A DNA stretch of 64,000 bases from assembly GCF_007971225.1 (NCBI RefSeq), contig NZ_CP042435.1:2421501-2485500 (forward strand). The letters are read 5' to 3'. This DNA comes from Panacibacter ginsenosidivorans (GTDB lineage Bacteria; Bacteroidota; Bacteroidia; Chitinophagales; Chitinophagaceae). Below are positions 58,581 to 64,000 of the stretch, one piece after another. The translations under genes and the position numbers were made by a program. Position 1 is the first letter of the stretch. Every line of letters begins with the position of its first letter. The notes under the pieces are model-generated. The model did no database searches. It saw only the letters and a program-made list of their open reading frames with translations, and had not been told where the DNA came from.

Positions 58581-59480
58581 TTATGTAACCCTGGCTTTAA
58601 ATGAACCGTTATTGATTATCACAGGACCACCTGAACTATTAACAGCCGTGCCGCTGAAAGTGCCCTGCACTACGCCTGTACTGCTGTCGTATGAAGTAAT
58701 AGTTATAGTAACAGAGCCTGAAGATGCTGTGGTAGCATCTGCCTGGTAAATAGTAACAGGTGTAGTACCATTAAGTGTTGTTAAATAAACACCCGCTACA
58801 GAAGCAGTTGAATAAGTGCCCGGCGTGATGTTTCCTGTTAAAAGAAGTATGCCTGTTAAAAATGCAGTATCACCAGACGGCGTGTTTCCTACGAGCGTAA
58901 GATATTTTAATCCCAACGTATCTATTACAAAGGCTGTATCAATTGATCCATGATATGCGTTGAGGCCTTCACTGAATTTCCATGCTGTGTCTGAAAGATT
59001 AGTAGAATCTACCGGCGGCACACTCGTAGTGTCTGTTCCACCCAGACCTAATCCTGTACTATCCTGAACATTAACAATGAAGTTGCAAATTGTTGAATCA
59101 AAAGAAACAATAAATACAGTAGGCTTAATAAGCACAGGTGTTCCAATAGGTTTTAATTGAACAGTATTGGTGCCTGCGGTAGCAAAATATCCTGAATCGG
59201 AAAACATGAAACCATTCTGAAGATCTGACGAGATCTTATAAACACCTGCCACTGCAACATCTACTGTTATTTCAACATACGCAGTATCACCACCCGGTTG
59301 TACACCATTATAAAAAGTACCGTGTACACTGTCAGGCAAACAATTGCCTGCTGTATCCCATAAACTGCCTTCTGCAACAATAGTAGATACACTGTTTTCC
59401 AGGCTTAGTTCTTTACTACAACTAAAAACAAAAAAAACCGTGCAAAGCAGGGCAAAAATTACCAGCGTGTTTCTTTTCAT
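58581..59480 (-). CDS. Ser/Thr-rich lipoprotein of unknown function
   Basis: 299 residues from the ATG at 59480, giving a lipoprotein signal (FFVFSC, Cys21). It contains two or more beta-sandwich-like parts rich in Thr, Ser, Gly and Val, such as GNCLPDSVHGTFYNGVQPGGDTAYVEITVDV and GTYSTASVAGVYLTTLNGTTPVT. Probably surface or outer-membrane exposed. No catalytic motif is recognised. Confidence 0.72.
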   Translation of the reverse strand: MKRNTLVIFALLCTVFFVFSCSKELSLENSVSTIVAEGSLWDTAGNCLPDSVHGTFYNGVQPGGDTAYVEITVDVAVAGVYKISSDLQNGFMFSDSGYFATAGTNTVQLKPIGTPVLIKPTVFIVSFDSTICNFIVNVQDSTGLGLGGTDTTSVPPVDSTNLSDTAWKFSEGLNAYHGSIDTAFVIDTLGLKYLTLVGNTPSGDTAFLTGILLLTGNITPGTYSTASVAGVYLTTLNGTTPVTIYQADATTASSGSVTITITSYDSSTGVVQGTFSGTAVNSSGGPVIINNGSFKARVT

Positions 59481-59520
59481 AAGTGTGAAATATGAGAAGC
59501 ATTTTTTGCAAAAATCATTC

Positions 59521-60519
59521 CTACACCAATAACGCAGATCTGGCGGATAAATTGTTTGTTTTGAGCAGCTCATCCACATTGCGCAGCGTAGTTAAAGTAA
59601 TTTGCGTAAGTGCTTCTTTTGTAAAGAATGCCTGGTGTGCTGTAACCAATACATTGGAAAAGCTCATGAGCCTTTGTATAGTGTCATCTTCAATAACTGT
59701 GGCAGAAAGATCGCGAAAGAAAATATGCTCTTCCTGTTCATAAACATCAATTCCCAGATACGCGATCTGACCTGACTTTAACGCAGTTATAACAGCAGTG
59801 GTATCTATCAATGCCCCTCTGCTGGTATTGATAAGCATTACACCAGGTTTCATCATTTGTATCGTATCGCTGCTGATGATATGTTTTGTTTGCTCATTCA
59901 GCGGGCAATGCAAAGAAACAATATCTGATTGCTGAAGCAATTCTATCAGCGGCACAAACTGCACCCCAGACGCTTCCAGTTCTTTATTGGCAATAATATC
60001 AAATGCCAAAACTTTACAACCAAATCCCTGCATAATACGGCAAAAAGCCTTACCAATGTTACCGGTACCAATCACGCCTACTGTTTTACCATAAAGATCA
60101 AAACCCAGCAGCCCATTTAAAGAAAAATTCTGTTCACGTACGCGATTATATGCTTTGTGTGTTTTACGGTTGAGTGTAAGTATCAATGCCACAGCATGCT
60201 CTGCCACTGCCTGCGGAGAATAAGCAGGAACCCGGCAAATATTTATATTGTGTTGTTTTGCTGCCGCAAGATCAACATTATTAAACCCAGCACATCTCAG
60301 TGCAATAACCTTTACATTTTTTATAGACAGTTGCGCAATTACAGTTTCGCTCACAATATCATTAACAAAAACACAAACAGCATCTGATTTATCTACCAGG
60401 TGAACGGTCTGTGCGTTTAACTCTATTTCAAAAAAATCAAGTTGAAAACCAAAACTGTCATTATACCGGTTAAAGAATTCTTTATCGTATGGTTGTGTAG
60501 AAAAGAAAGTGATCTTCAT
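59521..60519 (-). CDS. D-lactate dehydrogenase-like 2-hydroxyacid dehydrogenase
   Basis: 332 residues. ALRCAGFNNVDL with the substrate Arg, NAD motif VGVIGTGNIGKAFCRIMQGFG, LHCPLNEQTKHII and INTSRGALIDTTAV, and a terminal TAHQAFFTKEAL with the catalytic His. This is the LdhA-type signature, so NADH-linked reduction of pyruvate to D-lactate is the best guess. TAAATTTG ends four bases before its ATG. Confidence 0.9.
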   Translation of the reverse strand: MKITFFSTQPYDKEFFNRYNDSFGFQLDFFEIELNAQTVHLVDKSDAVCVFVNDIVSETVIAQLSIKNVKVIALRCAGFNNVDLAAAKQHNINICRVPAYSPQAVAEHAVALILTLNRKTHKAYNRVREQNFSLNGLLGFDLYGKTVGVIGTGNIGKAFCRIMQGFGCKVLAFDIIANKELEASGVQFVPLIELLQQSDIVSLHCPLNEQTKHIISSDTIQMMKPGVMLINTSRGALIDTTAVITALKSGQIAYLGIDVYEQEEHIFFRDLSATVIEDDTIQRLMSFSNVLVTAHQAFFTKEALTQITLTTLRNVDELLKTNNLSARSALLV

Positions 60520-60523
60520 AACG

Positions 60524-60531
60524 CAAATTTA
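60524..60531 (-). promoter_or_regulatory. -7 box of the LdhA-like gene, leaderless spacing
   Basis: On the minus strand TAAATTTG, four bases, ATG at 60519. Confidence 0.45.
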
Positions 60532-60607
60532 TTGCGTAAGCAGCAGTAATATTTTGCATTATTACATAAACTTTTGGTACAGGGAGTAATACTACTATGA
60601 AGCTTTG

Positions 60608-60627
60608 GTTGTGTCACTCACTTTTAC
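60608..60627 (+). repeat. GTTG repeat copy 34 (type 2)
   Basis: GTTGTGTCACTCACTTTTAC followed by CTCATTATTCAGCA. In the gap between the LdhA-like gene start and arsC end. Confidence 0.9.
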
Positions 60628-60652
60628 GCTTTGCTCATTATTCAGCAAATGC

Positions 60653-61072
60653 TTATGTAGTTATTGTTTGCACAGGTATGTTCAATATTGCCAGCAGATC
60701 TTTAACCTTACCTGCAATAAAATCTCTCACTATATTAAATTCAGCAGGCTCCATGTGTTTGGGGTCTGGTATCTGCCAGTCAATAAATTGTTTTGCAGGC
60801 ATCCAGGGGCATGCATCGCCACAACCCATTGTTACAACTACATCAAATGGCGCATACTTTTCTACTTCCTTTAAAGATTTTGAATCATGTTTATTAAGAT
60901 CATAACCCAGTTCTTTCATTGCTGCAATAGCTTTTGAATTTACAACACCAGATGGTTTTGATCCTGCACTGTAAGCTTCTACAGCATTGCCTCCATAGAT
61001 TGTTGCAAATGCCTGGCTCATTTGAGAACGGTTGCTGTTCTCTATACAAACAAAAAGTAATTTCTTTTTCAT
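60653..61072 (-). CDS. arsC: Arsenate reductase, thioredoxin/LMW-phosphatase type
   Basis: 139 residues. The P-loop FVCIENSNRSQM fits C-x5-R; later VVTMGCGDACPW supplies the two relay cysteines and DWQIPDPK the Asp loop. It reduces arsenate to arsenite. Position 15-type Cys of S. aureus ArsC is Asn here. It is the last gene of the cluster arsR-arsM-arsN-arsC, separated from the acetyltransferase by 110 bp with a GTTG repeat, so it may also be expressed separately. Confidence 0.9.
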   Translation of the reverse strand: MKKKLLFVCIENSNRSQMSQAFATIYGGNAVEAYSAGSKPSGVVNSKAIAAMKELGYDLNKHDSKSLKEVEKYAPFDVVVTMGCGDACPWMPAKQFIDWQIPDPKHMEPAEFNIVRDFIAGKVKDLLAILNIPVQTITT

Positions 61073-61126
61073 GATGCCTAAACTGTTCTAATATGTTGAA
61101 TTTTATTTGCTCAACTAATTTTAAAA

Positions 61127-61146
61127 GTACAAGTGTGCGACGCAAC
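61127..61146 (-). repeat. GTTG repeat copy 35 (type 1)
   Basis: On the minus strand an exact GTTGCGTCGCACACTTGTAC, followed by AGTTGATGCTAC and AGCCGGGTTCAAAAAT, a complete copy of the element's left flank. It interrupts the ars cluster. Confidence 0.95.
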
Positions 61147-61182
61147 AGTTGATGCTACATGCAATATAGCCGGGTTCAAAAA

Positions 61183-61674
61183 TCAATTGTTACCAACCAT
61201 CTTACTTCTTCTTTCAAGTAAGACTGTATCTCTCCACAGCCCATGCATTTTACCAATCTTTTCTCTTGTACCGATAATACGAAATCCATTACTTTCATGA
61301 AGTTTGATACTGGCAATATTCTCTGGAAAAATGCCGGCCTGTAATGTCCACAAACCATTTTCTTCGGCTGCCTTTATCAATGCCTGCAATAAAATTTTTC
61401 CAACACCTTTACCACGTGCAGCAGCAGCTACATATACGCTTACTTCTGCAACACCTGCGTATACGCACCGGCCTGAGACCGGGGTAAGCGCAGCCCATCC
61501 AGTTATTTCATGGTTATCAAGGGCGAGGAATCTTGCAGTGGTTAAATGATCTTTGTCCCATTCTTCCCAGGAAGGCGGAGTAGTTTGAAAAGTGGCATTG
61601 CCGGTAGCAATGCCCTCTTCATAAATTTTTTTTACGACACTCCAATGTTCAGGAAGCATTGGTATTATCTGCAT
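61183..61674 (-). CDS. arsN1: ArsN1/PAT-like GNAT acetyltransferase
   Basis: 163 residues. The start MLPEHWSVVKKIYEEGIATGNATFQTTPPSWEEWD matches the phosphinothricin/arsinothricin acetyltransferase group (PAT-like), and VYVAAAARGKGVGKILLQALIKAAEENGLWTLQAGIFPENIASIKLHESNGFRIIGTREKIGKM completes the GNAT fold. In ars operons such proteins (ArsN1) detoxify the glutamate analogue arsinothricin. Context is arsM directly upstream, nine bases away. Function inferred from family and place. Confidence 0.82.
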   Translation of the reverse strand: MQIIPMLPEHWSVVKKIYEEGIATGNATFQTTPPSWEEWDKDHLTTARFLALDNHEITGWAALTPVSGRCVYAGVAEVSVYVAAAARGKGVGKILLQALIKAAEENGLWTLQAGIFPENIASIKLHESNGFRIIGTREKIGKMHGLWRDTVLLERRSKMVGNN

Positions 61675-61683
61675 AACAAAATT

Positions 61684-62529
61684 TTAGTTACAACAATCGG
61701 GACCGCAACATGATTTGGTTTCAGTAGGCTTTTCTGCATAAACAGTGATACTGTATATACCTACACTGCTATTTTTAAAAGAGGCTATTTCTTCTTTGGA
61801 AAAATAGTTTGCAAGAATATCATCGGGCAACAGAATAGATTTTTCCTTTTGTACAGTAATATTTTTAAAGCCTGCAAGCGTTATAAGTTCGAGATACGTA
61901 TTTTTTTGAATAGCGCCGGATACGCAGCCTGCATACATTTCGGCGGCCTTTTTTAATTTATCAGGTAATTGACCTTCGAGTACAATATCCGAAATACTGA
62001 AGTGAGCGCCAGGTTTTAGCACACGATAAATTTCTTTGAATACATTGCTTTTGTTAGGAACAAGATTGAGCACGCAATTGCTTACAATAACATCTGCAAC
62101 ATTTGCAGACACAGGCATTTGTTCAATATCTCCCTGGCGGAATTCAATATTATTGTAGCCGAGTTTCTCAGCATTAGCCCTGGCTTTTTCAATCATTTTT
62201 TCAGTAAAATCAATACCGATCACTTTTCCGTTTTCGCCGACCACCGCTCTTGCTATAAACGCATCATTGCCTGCGCCGCTGCCAAGGTCAATTACCGTAT
62301 CGCCTTCTTTCATCTTTGCAAAAGCTGTCGGCAAACCACAGCCAAGACCGAGATCTGCATCAGGATTATACCCTTTAAGATTTGTATAATCATCATTCAT
62401 GATGTTATACATCTCATCACTGCAGCACCCTGATCCACAGCAGGAGCCTTCATTCTGTGTTTTTGATTGCTCAGCAATCTCACCATATTTTTCTTTTACG
62501 AGTGCTTTAAGTTCTTTTTCGTTAGACAT
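61684..62529 (-). CDS. arsM: Arsenite S-adenosylmethionine methyltransferase
   Basis: 281 residues. The SAM motif VIDLGSGAGNDAFIA is at about 79-93, and LNLVP and FSISDIVLEGQLP follow. Arsenic-binding cysteines typical of ArsM are visible at 152 (SNC) and 202 (AGC), plus an N-terminal CCGSGCC group (30-36), GLGCG (64) and C-terminal CCGPDCC. It methylates As(III) to volatile or less toxic forms. It lies 18 bp after arsR. Confidence 0.93.
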   Translation of the reverse strand: MSNEKELKALVKEKYGEIAEQSKTQNEGSCCGSGCCSDEMYNIMNDDYTNLKGYNPDADLGLGCGLPTAFAKMKEGDTVIDLGSGAGNDAFIARAVVGENGKVIGIDFTEKMIEKARANAEKLGYNNIEFRQGDIEQMPVSANVADVIVSNCVLNLVPNKSNVFKEIYRVLKPGAHFSISDIVLEGQLPDKLKKAAEMYAGCVSGAIQKNTYLELITLAGFKNITVQKEKSILLPDDILANYFSKEEIASFKNSSVGIYSITVYAEKPTETKSCCGPDCCN

Positions 62530-62547
62530 AAAATTTATTTTTAAATA

Positions 62548-62928
62548 TTAGCAACATTTGTTCTTTGGATCTTTACATGCACTATCGGGATAACCTTTGT
62601 AGGTATCTTTTCTTAGTTCAATTAATTTGGAGAATGAGTTGGTGAACTGATCGCAGAATTTAGAGAATACTTTCCAGTTTATACAATAACAACTGCGGGG
62701 GCCATCAACTGTGCCATCTATAAGACCTGCTTGCAGCAATGCTTTCAGATGCTGTGATACTGTTGATTGGGCAAGCGGAAGCACTTCAACGATCTCGCCG
62801 CAGATACATTCATTTTTTTGGGCAAGCACTTTCAAAATGGCGATGCGTGCAGGATGGGCTATTGCTTTTGCAAAGTTGGCCAGGTCCTGTTCCTTTTTTC
62901 CGAATTCTTCTTTTTTGTGAACTGCCAT
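62548..62928 (-). CDS. arsR: ArsR-family metalloregulator
   Basis: 126 residues. Winged HTH with [34 protein letters not shown]. The pair ECICGEIV (Cys41, Cys43) lies at the start of the recognition region, where As(III)-sensing ArsR proteins carry their CxC; extra cysteines (Cys80, Cys82, KNKCC) may help. It should repress the cluster until arsenite binds. Two matching palindromes lie upstream. Confidence 0.92.
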   Translation of the reverse strand: MAVHKKEEFGKKEQDLANFAKAIAHPARIAILKVLAQKNECICGEIVEVLPLAQSTVSQHLKALLQAGLIDGTVDGPRSCYCINWKVFSKFCDQFTNSFSKLIELRKDTYKGYPDSACKDPKNKCC

Positions 62929-62935
62929 ATTAGTG

Positions 62936-62951
62936 ATCGTATTTATACGAT
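62936..62951. promoter_or_regulatory. ArsR operator O2 in the arsR leader
   Basis: ATCGTA-TTTA-TACGAT, perfect 6-bp arms, eight bases before the arsR ATG. Confidence 0.7.
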
Positions 62952-62998
62952 GAGTAAACTCAATAAAAAAAGCTGACTGCCTTATTTATAAATCTTAT

Positions 62999-63014
62999 AT
63001 CGCAAATATACGAT
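62999..63014. promoter_or_regulatory. ArsR operator O1 over the -7 box
   Basis: ATCGCAAATATACGAT, a variant of O2, enclosing the minus-strand TATATTTG. A third half-site TACGATC is at 63023-63029. Confidence 0.65.
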
Positions 63015-63031
63015 TAAAGCAATACGATCAA
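63003..63031 (-). promoter_or_regulatory. Promoter of the ars cluster
   Basis: On the minus strand TTG (63031-63029), 18 bases, TATATTTG (63010-63003). Both elements fit the Bacteroidota consensus; the leader would be about 70 bases and contain O2. Confidence 0.7.
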
Positions 63032-63112
63032 AATAATTTTTATAGATAATTGTAAAACACTTTACATACAGTGATTGAATTATTATATCAAACTTTATGT
63101 AACCTTTGCAGT

Positions 63113-63694
63113 ATGTTTGAAAAACTTTTTCATACCATCAATCAAAAAATACAACTTACTAAAGAAGATCTGGAGGTTATAAAACCTTTCTTTATTGCCA
63201 GGAAAATTCGTAGAAAACAATACCTGTTACAGGAAGGTGATGTATGCAAATACACCGCCTTTGTAGAAAAAGGTGCATTGCATTCTTACACTATTGATGA
63301 AAAAGGAAATGAACATGTGGTACAGTTTGCGCTGGAAGCAGGGTGGATAAGTGATCAATACAGTTTACTTACAGGAGAACCTTCACTATATAATATAGAT
63401 GCAATTGAAGACTCGGAATTGTTAGTTATTACACATACTTCTTTTGAAGAAATGCTAAGCAAAGTGCCACCTATGGAAAAATATTTTCGCCTGCTGTTAC
63501 AAAATAATATGATTGCCCTGCATCGCAGGCTGTCGGCTTCTCTCAGTCTTTCTGCCGAGGAGAAATACACAAAAATGGTAAATGCTTACCCCACTATTAT
63601 ACAACGCGTGCCGCAACATATGATCGCTTCGTATCTTGGCATCACTCCCGAAACTTTGAGCCGTATCCGTAAACAAATAAGTACGGCAAAGTAA
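63113..63694 (+). CDS. Crp/Fnr-family regulator
   Basis: 193 residues from the ATG at 63113 (upstream frame is unlike the family). Cyclic-nucleotide-like beta-barrel with YLLQEGDVCKYTAFVEKGALHSYTIDEKGNEHVVQF, a dimer helix, and an HTH MIASYLGITPETLSRIRKQ. The ETLSR run gives the E-x-x-S-R contacts known in FNR for TTGAT half-sites. No cysteine cluster for iron-sulfur, so oxygen sensing as in E. coli FNR is unlikely. A perfect TTGAT-N4-ATCAA box follows the stop. Confidence 0.9.
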   Translation: MFEKLFHTINQKIQLTKEDLEVIKPFFIARKIRRKQYLLQEGDVCKYTAFVEKGALHSYTIDEKGNEHVVQFALEAGWISDQYSLLTGEPSLYNIDAIEDSELLVITHTSFEEMLSKVPPMEKYFRLLLQNNMIALHRRLSASLSLSAEEKYTKMVNAYPTIIQRVPQHMIASYLGITPETLSRIRKQISTAK

Positions 63695-63700
63695 ATTCTC

Positions 63701-63714
63701 TTGATCTACATCAA
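63701..63714. promoter_or_regulatory. FNR-type box TTGATCTACATCAA
   Basis: Perfect TTGAT-N4-ATCAA palindrome between the Crp/Fnr gene and the YceI gene. Its centre lies at about -65.5 from the start predicted by the TAGCTTTG box. Confidence 0.75.
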
Positions 63715-63760
63715 TGCCATTTCTTATTATACCTCAATGGAGGCTGGCTGGATGCAAGTG

Positions 63761-63768
63761 TAGCTTTG
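63761..63768 (+). promoter_or_regulatory. -7 box of the YceI gene
   Basis: TAGCTTTG, exact TAnnTTTG, 17 bases before the ATG. No TTG at -33, as expected for an activator-dependent promoter. Confidence 0.55.
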
Positions 63769-63785
63769 CGTTACAAAATTTAATC

Positions 63786-64000
63786 ATGAAAAAGTCATTA
63801 TTAGCGGCATCAATTACTTTTCTTAGTACAGCTTTATTTGCACAAACAAGATGGAATGTAGACAATGTGCACTCGAGTGTAAAATTTAATGTTACACACC
63901 TTGTGATCTCAGAAGTGGAAGGGACATTTAAAAAATTCAATGGCTCTATATCTACACCAAATACAGATTTTACAGATGCTGCAGTAGATTTTGCTGTTGA
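63786..64000 (+). CDS. YceI-family protein (3' end outside window)
   Basis: 71 residues are visible. Signal peptide to about residue 20 (SLLAASITFLSTALFAQ), then TRWNVDNVHSSVKFNVTHLVISEVEGTFKKFNG, the standard start of the YceI lipocalin-like fold that binds polyprenoid or amide lipids. The gene runs past the right edge. Located under an FNR-like box beside a Crp/Fnr gene. Confidence 0.9.
   Translation, partial: MKKSLLAASITFLSTALFAQTRWNVDNVHSSVKFNVTHLVISEVEGTFKKFNGSISTPNTDFTDAAVDFAV

Noticed and set aside
679-61146. The GTTG repeats as a CRISPR array
   Set aside because: Spacing is irregular (45 bases to several kb), orientation is mixed, and there are no cas genes or constant spacers.
679-61146. 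The GTTG repeats as simple intrinsic terminators
   Set aside because: They have no long stem with a T-run, occur in divergent promoter regions as well, and separate real terminators stand beside several of them (7943, 25283, 47068, 58532).
1-64000. tRNA or rRNA genes
   Set aside because: I scanned the intergenic gaps for cloverleaf ends (TTC-A arm, CCA end) and rRNA-like conserved blocks and found none.

Overview
The window looks like ordinary chromosome of a Bacteroidota bacterium, most likely a Chitinophagaceae-type member. The evidence is AT-rich DNA, almost no Shine-Dalgarno sequences, TAnnTTTG-type -7 promoter boxes, a TonB-dependent receptor with a carboxypeptidase-like N-terminal domain, many Cys-anchored lipoproteins, DUF5606, DUF1080 and SUMF1-type proteins, and the neighbourhood birA / rsfS-ftsH-lutC. 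I see no rRNA, tRNA, CRISPR array, prophage or intact insertion sequence.

Layout. 1-7.8 kb: end of an RND exporter, HemJ-like protein, amidohydrolase, M23 peptidase divergent from alaS, and an OmpA protein. 8-15.8 kb: ABC exporter, acyl-CoA synthetase, small basic protein, lipid kinase, PaaE-like reductase and a TetR regulator. 16-20 kb: a periplasmic sulfite-oxidase/cytochrome pair and a TonB receptor. 20-25 kb: a TPR-like protein, two paralogous membrane proteins with a winged-helix regulator, a hidden 41-residue membrane protein, and a SUMF1/oxidoreductase pair. 25-35 kb: DUF5606, PepF-type peptidase, MarR, GHL10 hydrolase, FkbM methyltransferase, lipid ABC exporter, rbfA-mtgA, and a small gene bracketed by inverted repeats. 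35-47 kb: nucleotidase, DUF2892, serine hydrolase, FAH plus flavin reductase, an HTH regulator divergent from an unknown lipoprotein, radical SAM protein and hydrolases. 47-57 kb: OmpA lipoprotein, birA, rsfS-ftsH-LUD, and an lpxH-mscS operon. 57-64 kb: hydroxyacyl-CoA dehydrogenase, D-lactate dehydrogenase-like protein, an arsenic cluster (arsR-arsM-arsN1-like-arsC) with visible ArsR operators, and a Crp/Fnr regulator next to a yceI-type gene with an FNR-like box.

The most striking feature is none of the genes. A family of short intergenic repeats occurs 35 times in 64 kb, in both orientations, in most gaps over about 100 bp and in no convincing coding sequence. The 20-base core is GTTGCGTCGCACNCTTGTAC (24 copies) or the sister form GTTGTGTCACTCACTTGTAC (11 copies). 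The core sits in a larger element of about 70-100 bp with recognisable flanks, and two loci hold head-to-head pairs. It has no obvious coding role and creates many false ORFs. A second, rarer G/C-rich palindromic repeat has entered alaS in frame. A third inverted repeat brackets a small gene at 34.4-35.0 kb.
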